A DNA stretch of 64,000 nucleotides from Anopheles merus. Lineage: Eukaryota; Arthropoda; Insecta; Diptera; Culicidae. The stretch's first letter is position 1. Each line of letters begins with the position of its first letter. Position numbers and translations under genes: made by a program. The notes beneath the pieces were generated by a model. The model saw only the letters and a list, made by a program, of their open reading frames with translations. It was not told the DNA's origin and made no database searches. This document shows positions 50,701-63,430 of the stretch, in pieces. The stretch lies in NCBI RefSeq assembly GCF_017562075.2, contig NC_054085.1:14721222-14785221 (forward strand), read 5' to 3'.

Positions 50701-51883
50701 GCTTAGTGTGGAGGCTCAGCTTCACTCGAGGCGCTTGGAACAGCGAGCGCTTTCGCATATCATTTCACTGACTGACTGCGTGTAATTTATGCGAGTGGGT
50801 TCAACCACTCAAACTTCGCAAGCAGGAGTCCATCGCCGCAAGAATGGTGCCGCCCCAGTATGCGATTAAACCAAACGCCCCTGGTGGTGGTACTGTAATA
50901 TTAATGGTTTGAATTTGAACAGCCCACAACACTGGAAACCAATGAACTACCGACAACCACTGCGGGCCCTGCTCAAAGATACATGGGGCTATCTTGGATG
51001 CTCAGTACCTCCTCCTACTCCGACCATACGATGGGTGTCTCATCAATTTTCAAACCAAGCAGTGTGAATGCTCCAAAACACCGCTCTTCGAGAAAGTCAC
51101 TTATAAATAAGCTTATCGATTTGCGATACACTCCTCTGCGAGGATTGGGTTCCTTGCCACTTCCTGTGGTTATTCCCCAAATACACCATATCGGTGTCTG
51201 TTGCAAAATGCAAGATTACCAACACACACACACACCCTGTCTCTCTCTCTCTCTCTCAGTCCAAAATCCACCAATTTACTACTGCGGATGGATAGCAGAC
51301 CGTCGCTCCAAACTCCCAAGGACCAAACGACATAAATAGCGTCCTTAAGGTGTCCAAACACACACACACATACAGCCACACAGACGGTTCCAAAAACGAA
51401 TGTGTGAAAATGTGTATGTCTGTTCAGCCGTGCCCTGCCTGTCTGCCAATTCTTTCACCCCATAAGGCTGACCGGGACACCTTGGGTTTGGCTAGGATTT
51501 TTGTAAGCTGTTGTTTTTTTAGCTTTTCCTCGTCCTGCGGGCGCAAAAGCAGGAGCAAAAGTCGTAAACGTTTACGGCCACCGGTCAAGCAAAAACAGAG
51601 GCACAGCCTGCAAACACGGTGAAGGTGTGTTGGTGGCATACGATTTAACACTGCTGCACTGGCGCTACTGCTGTCCATCGAATCGGGGTGTAATGGGGGA
51701 AAAAAACAGTAGATCGGTTTCACCCGTACCAATGGGGTAGATGCTTCGGTTGACCATAATGATGAAATAAATTTCGTGCCTGCCTCATGTGACCAGCAGC
51801 TGCAGCCGGGGCTGTTGTCAGCTGGGGACAACGATATTTATTTGCACTGCTGCCCAGTTTTTATCACCTGCCCTCAGCAAACC

Positions 51884-51888
<5 letters not shown>

Positions 51889-51927
<39 letters not shown>
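51889..51927. repeat. (GA)n microsatellite
   Basis: GA dinucleotides over about 40 bases. Confidence 0.95.
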
Positions 51928-51931
<4 letters not shown>

Positions 51932-53720
51932 GAGAGGTTAATAGTTTACTTCATGGGGCTTAATAAGTTACTGTACAGCAGAGAGGAGGGTTTTCCTCTT
52001 TTAATAGTGTACGCTTAGGAACTGGAAATAAATTCAGAAGGAACCTAGCTAAATCCCCAATGCTGTCAGCAACTCATTTGGATCGTTTATCTTGCTGCAT
52101 ACATTCGGGGCGTCGTCGGACTCTTTATTCTGCACACACACACATAGTCAAAATCGATTGCATTTAAATTATCCCTCCACAACGCTCAACCTTCGATGTA
52201 ACGAAAATGTAACTGCTAGGGAGTAATATTTTATTTCCCCTTTTATCTGGCTTGCAACGCCAAAGTGATACGCTTGTGAATGCATTCATTGCTCCGAACC
52301 AGTAACAAAAGCGACGAGAAATCGTTCTGAAAATCGGAAAAGCATTCTTAAACCAACAAAGCGAATACCTTTCCCCCCCATTTTAACCCCAAACGAATGC
52401 AACTGTTTATCCTTTTTTGTCATCTGTGCACCGCAGCACCGATAACAAACCCCTACCTACCAAGCATAATCCCACTACCTGGTCGTCTGATGTGTCGTTT
52501 TATCATTTTCCACAACGGGTTAGTGTACGCCCGAACAGTGAAAGCGCACAGAGCAACAACGCCACCACGCACCAAGCAATTGTTTCGTCGTCACAATGGT
52601 GCATCGCAATCTGGGCCAGCAGATGGGAAATATTCTCAGTAACTCTTAACTGTGCACCAAACCGCCATAAGGAAAGCTCATCCTGTCGGGCTTCCGAGTG
52701 CAGTATGGTGCCTCCTTGATGTGGGGATGGTGCCGCAGGGCTGCATTTGTAAGTCAACTGCAACACGCCGTGTTAGCACACACAGGAGAAAGACAAACAA
52801 AATCGGGAAAAAGCGGGGTTAGCGCATGCATTCGTGCTGCATCCGTCGTCGCCGTGTCGTAAGCTTCACCCAAGCAGCTGTACCAGTTTCAATTGAGAGC
52901 ACAATTTCCCACGAGCGTGTGTACCTGGCTGGGGAGAAGGGGATGCTACTGCCTTGTTGCACACCGCGAAGAAAAGCGTCATAAATGGAGCGTAAAATGT
53001 GGCAGCTTGTCTTGCGATGTTTCCACTTGAGCTAACGAAGAAGAAGCGTGGTACCTGTGGTGGGTTCGTATGGGTGCAGCGAGATGGAACGAGGTTGTTG
53101 CAATATTTTTGTTCGTAAATCAATTGGAAATTGTGAGCAGCACTCCAACAATGCAGAAAAATATTCCAATTTCTTCTAAATTCCTATCGTTTTCAATGTA
53201 TTCTAGCTTTCCGAGAGACGACGCAACATGTCCCTTCTTCCATCAAAAACCCACTCCAACGAATCAATATTTAATCTGCATTCTCCATACCTGCAGATTG
53301 ATCCATCCAGCTCAACGACAGCAAAGGAAGAACAACCGTGAGCAATATTTATGGAATAACTTAGCCGTACCGGCGCTCACAAGGGCTCACAGGCAGTGTT
53401 TAGCGACAGACAGAGACTGCGTGTGTTTGGGCGCAAAAGTTGCGCAGGACAAAACTTTGCCCTTTACTTGGAAATGAAACGATACCAGCTGAAAAGCTGC
53501 AACAGTTTTCTCGAAAAAGTGGCAACAAAAACTCGACTGAAAAGTAGCACCAGCATCGTGCTATCCTTCCCGAAAGTAACTCATCCGTGTTGAAACATTT
53601 CCTATCCGTCTTGACTTTGGCCTCCCCTCACCGGATGCCTTATCTTGCACTGCCGTCTTGCCGGAACTTAAGTCTTAATCTAAACACCGCCCGGAAGTGA
53701 CGCCGAGTGCCTTTCCATCG

Positions 53721-53737
53721 TTTTTTTTTTTTTTTTT
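53721..53737. repeat. T17 homopolymer
   Basis: Seventeen consecutive T, about 450 bases upstream of the peritrophin-like gene. Confidence 0.9.
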
Positions 53738-54042
53738 GCTTTTAAAGTTTAATTATTCTCCAGACGGAGACTCTCGCTGCCGTTCCTGTCAGCCATCAGC
53801 GAGCTTTGCTGTGTTTTCTAAAGCTTCTTAACAGTTTCTTCCTATTTGTGATTCCCACTAGATGTTTTGCTGAGGGGCTACTGCTTGAGCAAGATAATGA
53901 ACTTGTTGCATTGGATGCAACAACCCCAAAACAGGGATGAGTGTGTGTACGCGAGAGTCTCATTACACATATTGTGAAACTCAACACTGGATGTATCATC
54001 TTCAGAAGCTTCCATTCACCCAGCTGAATCACATCCCGGCCG

Positions 54043-54090
54043 TTATCAATCGCCTCTTCGCACTGAATTGTTCAACCAGATATCTTATCA
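54043..54090 (+). promoter_or_regulatory. GATA-factor-like sites upstream of the peritrophin-like gene
   Basis: TTATCA at 54043-54048 and CTTATCA at 54084-54090 read TGATAA and TGATAAG on the other strand, matching WGATAR. They lie 100-150 bases before the start codon. GATA factors drive many insect midgut genes, so this fits midgut expression, but such short sites are common by chance. I see no convincing TATA box between them and the start codon. Confidence 0.3.
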
Positions 54091-54189
54091 AATTGGAATG
54101 ATGGTTGATTACCAAAAATACCCATTCAAATCACGACCGCAGACAATTCTCCCCAGAGCTCGCGTTAGTTTCATCCCAAACCTCTCACT

Positions 54190-54462
54190 ATGAAGTTCCC
54201 CTTAGTGATCGCGTGTGTGGGTTTGCTGGTGCTGTCCGTCAGCGTACATTCTGCCCAGGCCCAGCAGGAACTGGACTGCAACGATCCAAACAACGTCGGC
54301 ATCTTTCTGCCCCACCCGACCGACTGCAAGAAGTATCTGAACTGCTGGCAGGGTCTGCTGATCGAAGGTAGCTGCCCGCTGGGACTTTACTTTGACCTGG
54401 AGCGGCAAGTTTGTGAAGCCGAAGCCCGAGTACGGTGTAAAATGAGCGTCAGCGCCCCGTAG
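54190..54462 (+). CDS. Secreted single-domain peritrophin-A (CBM14) chitin-binding protein, Peritrophin-15-like
   Basis: The 90-residue protein starts with a classic signal peptide: Lys2, a hydrophobic core at residues 4-19 and an A-Q-A cleavage motif at 22-24. This leaves a mature protein of about 66 residues. The mature part is one CBM14 domain with six cysteines at 30, 46, 52, 62, 75 and 83 (spacing C-x15-C-x5-C-x9-C-x12-C-x7-C), which fits the family pattern. It also has the usual aromatic positions Tyr49 before Cys52 and Tyr67-Phe68-Asp69 before Cys75. Such proteins bind chitin in the peritrophic matrix of the gut or in cuticle. Single-domain proteins of this size match dipteran Peritrophin-15. 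The start is supported by an A at -3 and an in-frame TAG at 54166-54168. The gene needs no intron and lacks a mucin-like or second domain. Tissue of action (midgut versus cuticle) is inferred, not shown. Confidence 0.93.
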   Translation: MKFPLVIACVGLLVLSVSVHSAQAQQELDCNDPNNVGIFLPHPTDCKKYLNCWQGLLIEGSCPLGLYFDLERQVCEAEARVRCKMSVSAP

Positions 54463-54735
54463 ACACTGACAACGGGGAAGTGAACGCGTGGAACTCTCGG
54501 GTACGGTGGCCTCGTTGGTGGACAGTTTAACGGACGGAGAACAGTGGACCCCCTGCTGCTGCAGTACGCCATCATGTTCGGGAGTTTCCAATTCAAAAAC
54601 CCGTGACACCTCTCAAGCTCAGGGCACACACGCACCTCCATTTTGCAAGAAGTCCGGCAGAAGAATTCATCAATGAAGCGCGTACCCTGTGTTAGCCCTT
54701 ATTTGTGTCACGCGTCGCGGGTGGTACAAACTCAT

Positions 54736-54741
54736 AATAAA
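54736..54741 (+). terminator. Polyadenylation signal AATAAA of the peritrophin-like gene
   Basis: This is the first AATAAA on the sense strand after the stop at 54462, giving a 3' UTR of roughly 290-300 bases. A second AATAAA at 55003-55008 could serve a longer transcript. Choice between them cannot be made from sequence alone. Confidence 0.5.
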
Positions 54742-55932
54742 CGATCCTTTACGCACGAATACGAATGCCGCTAGTTAATGGCTGGACGTGCACCCTCGTC
54801 ACAAACACCCGGTGTGGTCACGCGCGTCAAACGAATCAAAGTGTGTCTGCGTGTGTGTGTGACCCTTTATGTCTACTTCTTCCCTACATCCACATCTGAC
54901 TGTTGCCCCTTTGGTACCCGATTTAATCGATCGCTTTTTGTTCGCTGTGTGCCGCCCGCTTTGAAAAACGCCGACCACCCTCTCCTCGGCTTGAAGGTCG
55001 TCAATAAAGAATGTTAATAATTTAATTTACTACTGTAGCCTGTACCCGGGTGCCCTTTCCTTTCCTATACGTGTTTACGTCACTGTGATGTAAAGATGGC
55101 CTTTGCATACCGAAATGGATGACACCACGGAGGGAACGGTAACGAATTGTAATTACCCAACCTTCCATCACACCTACGAATTGAGTTTTAATTGAGAAAT
55201 TTCACGCTAAAAAAAAGCAAATGACGGAGATTAACGTGTGTCAGCAACATTATTTCCCCCTGCAGTACCTCTTTGGGAACTAGCTTAAGCTCATTAAGGA
55301 ACAATCATTACCCCATTTAGCACAGCCATCTCGTTCTACTCTACCACCGAAAAGAAGTGCATCGCTGTTACGGTAATGGACTAGAAATAAAAAGACGAAA
55401 AATTAAACCATTTTCCATTACCGCTTATCGCGCGCTAGCATTAAAAGCAAAGAACCACTAAAAACGGAGAAAAACCACGCTTAGCGGCTGGGAAAGAATT
55501 AAACTGGGCTGGGTTGAGCGACCCCTAATTAAACGATTCCCAGCCATTCCCAGAAACCAGAGCGGGTACGAGCTCGAAAGAAAAGTTCGCTCTTCCCGAC
55601 TAATCCTTGCTTTTGAATTTAATTGATCTTTGATGTAACCATTATCCAATTCCCAATGGCCAGCAGCAGCAGCAGCAACAGCGGGAGGAGCAGCTCTACT
55701 AGGTAGTCAATCGTTTCAAACCCCGAGAGAAAAAGGGTTTGATGAAGGGATCGATCCCACAGCAATCCGACCGACAATCGGTATCAGTACAGTACACACA
55801 CCCAGCGTGCAGAATCCCCCCCAGTCATTAAAAGCCACTCATTGGGTGTTGGCTTTTCTTTTGCCCCGTATCGGTTCGATCTTCAAGATCTATTGGCTTT
55901 TGTTTGAGGAAGAGATACTGGTACAGGACGGA

Positions 55933-55953
55933 ACAGACAGACAGACAGACAGA
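55933..55953. repeat. (CAGA)n tetranucleotide repeat
   Basis: Five CAGA units. A related (CAGG)n run lies at about 28218-28236. Confidence 0.85.
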
Positions 55954-58690
55954 CCACAGCAAACAATCACCACTCATGCTTTTGACACGGGCTCTTTATA
56001 TCCACTCAATCGCAAGACGAACTACTCCCTCAGGGGAGCAATTCGTTTTGGCTCCGACGGAACCAAGGGGCCAAGCCACTGCTAAAGCAAATTAATCAGC
56101 AAAGCCAAAGATCCGAATCAAATATTGGCCAATGTGTCAATGTCATCCGCAACCCGCAAACGACACGAGACGCAGGGACCATATCCATTTCTTGTCCCGG
56201 GACGGGAACTATTTGCGGCAAATTGATGTTTCCATACTCTCGCACACACACACAGCTCCGGGGCTCCATTCATCTTAGGAACGTCTTCTTTCTTCGGGAT
56301 GTTACCGCAGTTCCTTGGAGGCTTTTGGTCCCTTAAATGAAGTGCAGGAAAGATGAGCGAATCAAACACACGCAAACCACCCAACATAGGGATAACAAGG
56401 GGGAAGGAATTGGTTGCTTTAGGCGGGAAGATGGAAGCAATGAAATGACAATATCGTTTGCGGTCTTTGCCAACGATTAGACCAGCCATTGACAGACCTG
56501 CCCATGTATGTTCTAGTGATGCCGGGACGCACTTCAAACACACAAACATCCACCCCACACCAGATTGATCGTTGAAGGGCGTGGAACTAAGGATGAGTCA
56601 GTGGATAAGAGCTGTAGCCACACCGAACGGCACTTGAAAAAAACATGCATAGTTTTCCCCGAGCCGAGCCGAGGACCAATGTCTCATCGCATCGGAATGA
56701 CAACCATCTCCAGTCATGTTTACACCGATTGGGGGTGAAGAAAATGTAGCACAATCCTCTGACGAATTCCAAGTGAATCACACTCTTTTGGCTAAAAAAT
56801 GCTGCTAACTGCCGGAAAGAATGTTTATAGGACATTCAAATTCTTGCTCACGTTTCCTGCCGTTTCCCCATTCACAGTTCGCAGGAATCAAAACAAGACG
56901 AGTTTCTTTACAAATACAACGCCGCAATTTTCCCACAGCACAAACACTGATGATTAGTCAGAACCAGCTGCCATTAAGTCGGATAAGGCCGTGGTGTGTT
57001 AGAAAGAACAAATAAACACACCCGCTGCCGCTGCTTGCGATTAGTGGAAATTCGCTCAATGAATCACGCGATAAGATGGTCGCTTGTGTGTTCGTTTTTT
57101 TATGTCCTATTGATGGGTCAAAGAGAGCTGCGTAGGTTTTTATGGTTAATTCTCCGAACACAAAAGAAACACCTTTTTTCCTAAAAAAAACTCATCGATC
57201 TATTTTCCATTATCGATTTTTGCTCCCTGTTTTCCTTCCTACTCTTTTTAAGGGACCTCAAATGAACAGCAAAAAACGAACACATAGAATCCCGCCTTCA
57301 TTCTTTTACACTCATGAATGAATCGCCCCCGTTGATCCAGCTCACCCAAACGCCCAACGCCCTCTGTCTCACGCATTAAGCGAACAGCAACAACAACAAC
57401 CCAAAAAAAGCATTAAACTTATCCCCCCGTTTTCGTATTCTTCCTGCTACTCCGGTCCCTCGGTCCACCACGCCGCCGGAGATGATTAATTGGCTCTATT
57501 TTTAGCGCACGCATTTAAACGAAATCTGTCTTTCGTCTGCCAGATCTCGCACTGCCAATCTGTTGCAGTTTCTTCTGGTTTTTTTTTTGTGTTGTTTTCT
57601 GTTCCATTTTGCTTGTCCCGCATGATTGTCGTAACGATTTTTTTGTGAGTGTGTGTGTGGCTGCTTGGACTACAACCACCACCGGGAAGCTTCAAGTTCC
57701 GTCAATTTGTCGATTAATCATTCTGCTAAATTTCATTGCGCGAGGTTTTCTTTTTGTGTTTTTATTTTCATTTTCCTTACTCTTCTCGCTTGATTCTCGT
57801 AGCATACCCGCTGGAGGGGAAAATAAACACCTCATCCACACGATCGTTTGATTGTTGGAGCTGTTGTGTGTCTTGCTTACTTTCAATGTGAGGTGATACA
57901 TCAAACCAGCATCCTCGAGAGCGGCATTCATAACGAGCCTCCGAAGCCTTCCAACAACTCACCCACACTCCGTAATCGATAGCACAGCTATGTGACGAAC
58001 CTGTCAAAGTGCGTCCTCCACAATTCAACCGTGCCAAAGTACATCCCACCAGGAGCGTGTCCAAATTCAGCCCGGTGGAAAATGGTACATGGCAGGAAGG
58101 AGAAGAAAGAAAAACTCCATCACGATAAATTAAAATCGCACTCTATGAAATGGAAACGTCAAAATGGTTTCGGCATTCGGTGCTCTCTCGTGCAAATAAC
58201 ACCACACACCGACACAGACGAAGCATGCAAATGGTACGCGGCGTACCAAAAACACACGGCGCGGATGGGCTGCGCTTAAAAAGGATACGACAGGGAGGCA
58301 GTGACATACACCGCCGACACTGACGACACCTTGGTGGACACCCAACAAAAAGTGTCACCTTTCCACACCGGCTGGCAGCGGAAAAATTAAGCGAAGCATA
58401 ACTCATCCGAAAGCGCTCGCGATACGTGTGATGATGATCGGAAAATGCCAACCTGGCTCGCGTTAAGCGACAGCACACGAAGCCGGAAAATGAGTTCCTC
58501 AGCCGGTGCATGAATATTGCACGCAACCCCAAATCGGGCGCCATCCGGTGAAGCTCGTCGGAAGAGGGAGGTTTTACCTTTCCTTTCTCTTTTTGTGTGT
58601 TTTTGGGCCACGCAAGCAGAAAGAACGCTTTTATTGTGACGCGGTGCCGAAAAAGCGATGTATTCCAAAATGTTCCACCCTTCATATCCA

Positions 58691-58832
<142 letters not shown>

Positions 58833-59099
58833 GGGCTGTGTTCCTCAGCCCGCCTCAATAATGACGACCCGAAAGGGAAATGATAAATAATTTATGGCGA
58901 CAGAGCAGGCCACGCGGTGACAGGGCGGCACCGTACAAGCCTTTTGGATTGAGTGAACCGGCGAAGAATGTTCTCGGAAGGGATGCTAGAGAGAAAGTTC
59001 ATCGCCATGGCCCGGTGTCTGTGACAAGGTTGAAAGGACCTCTAGAAGCAACGAGAGTTCGTTTACACTTACGATGCAAAAGGTGGAAAGTTTTACCCA

Positions 59100-59135
59100 A
59101 ACACACACACGCCCACACACACACACACACACACA
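59100..59135. repeat. Imperfect (CA)n microsatellite
   Basis: CA units broken by GCC, some 270 bases after the end of the 138-base CA tract. Confidence 0.88.
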
Positions 59136-62100
59136 ACGAAAGCAACTTTTTGCATGACTTTGCTAACGCCTTTAATTCGTTTTGTTAGACCACGAGCAGC
59201 CCTGCGTGAAAGTTCGGTGTATGCTGCTAATCAAAAATGGCATTCCAGAGGGGTTTCCTCCCCCTTTTTTTTGCTGTTTTGTTGTTCAGCGATCAACTCC
59301 AACACCTTTCCCATTAATGTCACTGAACAAAACCGCGCGAACAGCAGGTGTTGCCCGCGCGCAAGAAACAACTCTAATCAAATATGGTTTCATCATGAGT
59401 GGCTTCTCTTCTCGTTGTGTCTGTTGGGTTTCTCAGAACTGTGCCAGACAGCATTCAAGTAAGGGGAAGCGCTGGGTGGATCCACCAAGCCGAGTGTGTT
59501 GAGTTTTTGGCAGCGCAAAACTTTAAAGTGCGCTCCAATAAACGCACCGTTCCCTCACAATATGAACTAGACCTTAACCTATTTTAGCTGTGTTTATCGC
59601 TCTCTGATAGGCGTTACGACCTACCTCTCCGACCACGGTGACGGTGACTACGCACGCCCCTCTCCGATACACAAAGCTAATGCTTCTCTTCCTCCGCCAA
59701 CACAACTGAACTCACTCAATGCCCCCGCGCTCTAGAAGGTCAATACAGTGGGTGCGTGCGTTATCTAATTTATGGCCGGTTAGCGTTTCCGTAATGTACT
59801 GAGATCCGCTGCTTTCCCCCCGAGGGCAGGATTGCTTGGACCTGCGGGCTAAGCGCGTATAAAAATCAAACCTTATGGACCGATAAATTAAGGCGTTTGC
59901 TTAAGATTAACATTAACATTAACCAAGTTGGCCGTTCTTTGCTGCCGTGTACGTGGTTGTAGTGTCCGGTTAGTGTTAGTTTATTTGCACGCGTCCGTTA
60001 AATGGTCGAAGTAGAGCATGGAAATGGCATTATAAATTTGGACGCAAATTTGTGAGTGTCGATAGTGACTTAAACCAGATAAAGAAGAAAAAAACATAAA
60101 TTAAACATAGTTCGGACCTTTTAATGTTCTTGTTTGTTGAGCCATATGTTTTCTTTTCGCAGAAAAGAAGGCTACAGGCATTATTGAGATCACTAAGAGT
60201 TCAACTAAAGGGTTTTTATGAGCCTTTTGAATACGAAATTCAATGTTCTAACACATCTCAGAGTAACAAAACGAAACACATCAAAACTCTGTTCGGATAG
60301 AAAACAGAAATTTCATTATTAAATTATACGTTTTGATAGGTTTTTCTGCGAAACAGCGAATACGCGTGGGACACTCATGGTATCGTCATTCATTTCGTTG
60401 ATTAATTCTGTTGCAACACACAGTTGAAACAGTGCTTTGCCCACACAAAAATGACACATTCTTTCCCTCGAAACGATGAAAAGTATAACACACTCACAAA
60501 ACAACGTATTGCTGCGATGAACAAAGAAAACCCAAATCCTTTCCCCCTGTTTCCAACCTAAACTAAACGAATCTACTTCTAATCTGGTCAATTTGCTCGC
60601 CTGGCTTTGCAGCCAAACGCACAAAATGTCCGATCAATCGAGCGATCGCCGTGCTCAGTGTGTGATACAATTTGTGTGCCACGGACGAAAGGATTCACCC
60701 GAACAAAAAAAGCTCTCATGCTTTTACCCCATGTGAGGTCAAGTGCTTCAACCACTTCAACCACCCCAAAAAAGGACTCGGGCGCTGGGGACGGGTGGTT
60801 GAAGGTTTCGTCGAGAGCTTTTATATTTTTATGGGCCACATTTTGGAAGGCCGGCTGCCAGCTGCAAAATAAGGGTTGACATTTTCATGAGCTATGAGGT
60901 CGGGTTGCCCCATCACCTCGCTGTCTCTTCCCACCGGGTTCCTTTTCCCTTCCTGTCAGTGCGCGTTCTCTGTAATTTGTTGCTTTCGGGTCCAAATCGG
61001 GGACGATGGAGAGAGAGAGAGAGAGAGGGAGCGAATGGTGGCCAGGCAGTTTGGCATTTTCGGTGCGGAAAATTTATTGCCAGACATGATGGATGACTGA
61101 CGGGGTCAGTGTGCGCGTCCATTCGAATGAAATTTAGGGATATTTTTTCACTCACTCGCGTCGAAAGGGGGATGGGGCCCGGGAAGGCGACCGAAACACG
61201 ATGTTTGGCCCACACGGGTCCGCTGCTACTGGGCAATCGAAACGAATAAAATTTATTTATTTCTTTATTCTTTTTGCTGTGAGCCTTTTTTTGTCTGCCC
61301 CTCCTGTGTTTCTCCTTCGGCAAGGGGCTCCGGGACATTTATGCTGACATGGATCAGCATGGATTGGCACGGAGGCCTGCAATCATCGTTGCGTAAATTT
61401 TCACCAACAGCCGACAGGCAAAACAACAGCAGAACAGAAAAAAAAACAAATCGAACAATATGCTGCTGCCGGCACCCCTATTTTCCCTCACCCGTTGACG
61501 ACACCCTATCGATCCGACCACCGACCGAGTGACCGACCCGCGGACAGCGAATGTGATGTGATCAATAAAGCATACCGGTGAGCCCAGTGGTGTATGAAAA
61601 ATCGATTCCCCCGTACACAACCACAACTGCAGCAGGCTGGAAAATGGAAAACAGCCCCATTGTGCCGGAAAAATTATGCTAACACGATTGGTTCATTTAA
61701 AATTCATCTCGCAGTGGCCACAGGGAGGGTCAATAGTTTGCGGCGCAAGCTTCTACACCAAAACAGAACAAGAGCACGGTTTGTGTTTTGTTTCCGTAAC
61801 GCTGTGGGTGATTTTGATGAAAAGCATAAAACAATGACTGACAATTCGTAAAATCCGTTATAGTCCTTCATTCACGGAAATACAGAAAATCCATTAATTT
61901 CGAAATGCTTCCGCAAATCCTCAACTTGTCTCATTTAATTCCCATAAATTAAACGAAACTACCATTAGCAACAACAAGGCTCGTAAAGCTCCCCCTTTAA
62001 GACAGATCTTCTGTACTCATGCCACTCTTCCAGAACATAAAATGCACATCCACTGTCCACAGGCCTTGTGGGGCAGCAAACTGTCAAATCGACCGTGTAC

Positions 62101-63321
62101 CATCCACGGCAGAAACGCGTCAAAACACACCGACCATTCGCGTGTCGCACGCACACGTACTTTTATGTGTGATCGAGCATAAGATAAGCCTATTATACAG
62201 CCTCGCGCACCAAACTAACAATCGAAACATTACGCTTCACGCTCGATACGCGAGAGCGTATTTGAACGCAATAAAAAAAGACAAACCCACACGCACGCAC
62301 CGGCGGGACGAGATACCCGAGGCAGCACACACAACAACAACAACAACAGCAAAAAAACAGAGCACCAGCACTAAAACGCTCACAACTCTATCTATTAGAA
62401 GTGACACACAATACGCGCGCTCGTTCACTTTAGTTCACAGATTCGGATTTTTTGTTTTTTTTGCTGCTTTTGCACGCTCTTTAGCTAATGGAAACGGTTT
62501 GCCGGTTGGGGCGAAGTTTGAGCTTCTTTTTTCCGTTCTGTCCAACCTGTCCGTCTTTTATACGGTGTAGCACACACCGTTCGGTGCCACGGACAGAAAC
62601 CCCAACTTAATCGACTTTTTATCTTATCAAGCACCATTTAATAGTGCTGCCCGCTTTTGACCGGCCCAGCATGGGTTGAGGGGAGGGGGGAGGGAAGGAG
62701 TGCCTATAAAACAGGAAGGGGCAATGGGGATTCGATTTTAATGGAAACCATGTTGTCGTCGTTTGCCACTCACCCGGGCCGCTACAGGCTGATACGGTAA
62801 AGGAGTTACCCATGGCTGGACACACGCAGCTTATGCTTTTAGAGGGAGAGAGAGATGCTCTTTGCAAAATATATAACACATTGAGCGCTATTTCAGTTCC
62901 ACTTAATACTGTTTGTGGCAATCAAATAACACACACGCACGTTGGCTTTTGGGTCGATCTCGGAAGAACCAGCCGGGAATTAGGTATTGTTTTTGGAAGC
63001 TTGCAAGCCAACTCCGAATACCTTATCGTTAATGCACCTGGGAAATCATTGGCTCGAAATTGGATACGAAATTTCCTCAGGCCCAGGCGCTGGCAGATTA
63101 GGGCGATTAGGGATTATCATTGGAGAATGCATTCGACGCATGCCGGAATGTAACATTAAATAAGATAATTGATTTATCTTAAACAAAGTAGGCGCAGTGC
63201 TCATAATTAAAATCGCTCAATGTGTTCAAGAAACATCCCCAAAGTGTATAAAAGCACAAACTTCTGCTTGATTATGGACAGCATCAAAGGCTATATGTCC
63301 TAACTATGACCTTCTTGTAGT

Positions 63322-63430
63322 GCGGTCCCGTGGTACAGTCGTCAACTCGAACGACTCAATAACATGCCCGTCACGAGTTCAAGCCCAGAATGGACCGCCT
63401 CCCATTCTAATCTAGATATGAAAAAAAAAA
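63322..63430 (+). mobile_element. tRNA-derived SINE with tRNA-like head and A-tail
   Basis: A 77-base head (63322-63398) is closed by a perfect 7-base acceptor-like stem, GCGGTCC with GGACCGC. It carries an A-box-like region (TGGTACAGTCG) and a near-consensus pol III B box, GTTCAAGCC, at 63377-63385. The T stem does not pair, so it is not a working tRNA. A short unique body leads to a run of ten A at 63421-63430. Two related heads are present elsewhere in the window (10.34 kb and 29.95 kb). Clear target-site duplications were not found. The family could not be named from sequence alone. Confidence 0.55.

Larger units (their letters stand above)
45260..54042. other. Non-coding stretch upstream of the peritrophin-like gene
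   Basis: No gene is supported. An acceptor-like CCTTCTCCCTTTACAG ends at 48548. It is followed by a frame of 40 codons to a TAA at 48670-48672, then AATAAA at 48815-48820, another weak alternative-last-exon candidate. TATAAAA at 45451-45457 has GC-rich flanks but no initiator or open frame after it. Confidence 0.55.

Noticed and set aside
54105..54371. Other frames overlapping the peritrophin-like gene
   Set aside because: They are shadows of the CBM14 frame, which has the signal peptide and six-cysteine pattern.
62812..63153. 113-codon plus-strand frame
   Set aside because: Starts with ATG and is not repeat-derived, but has no domain, no signal for expression and a length expected by chance.
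63322..63398. Functional tRNA gene
   Set aside because: The acceptor stem pairs, but the T stem does not, and the element has related copies and an A-tail, so a SINE fits better.
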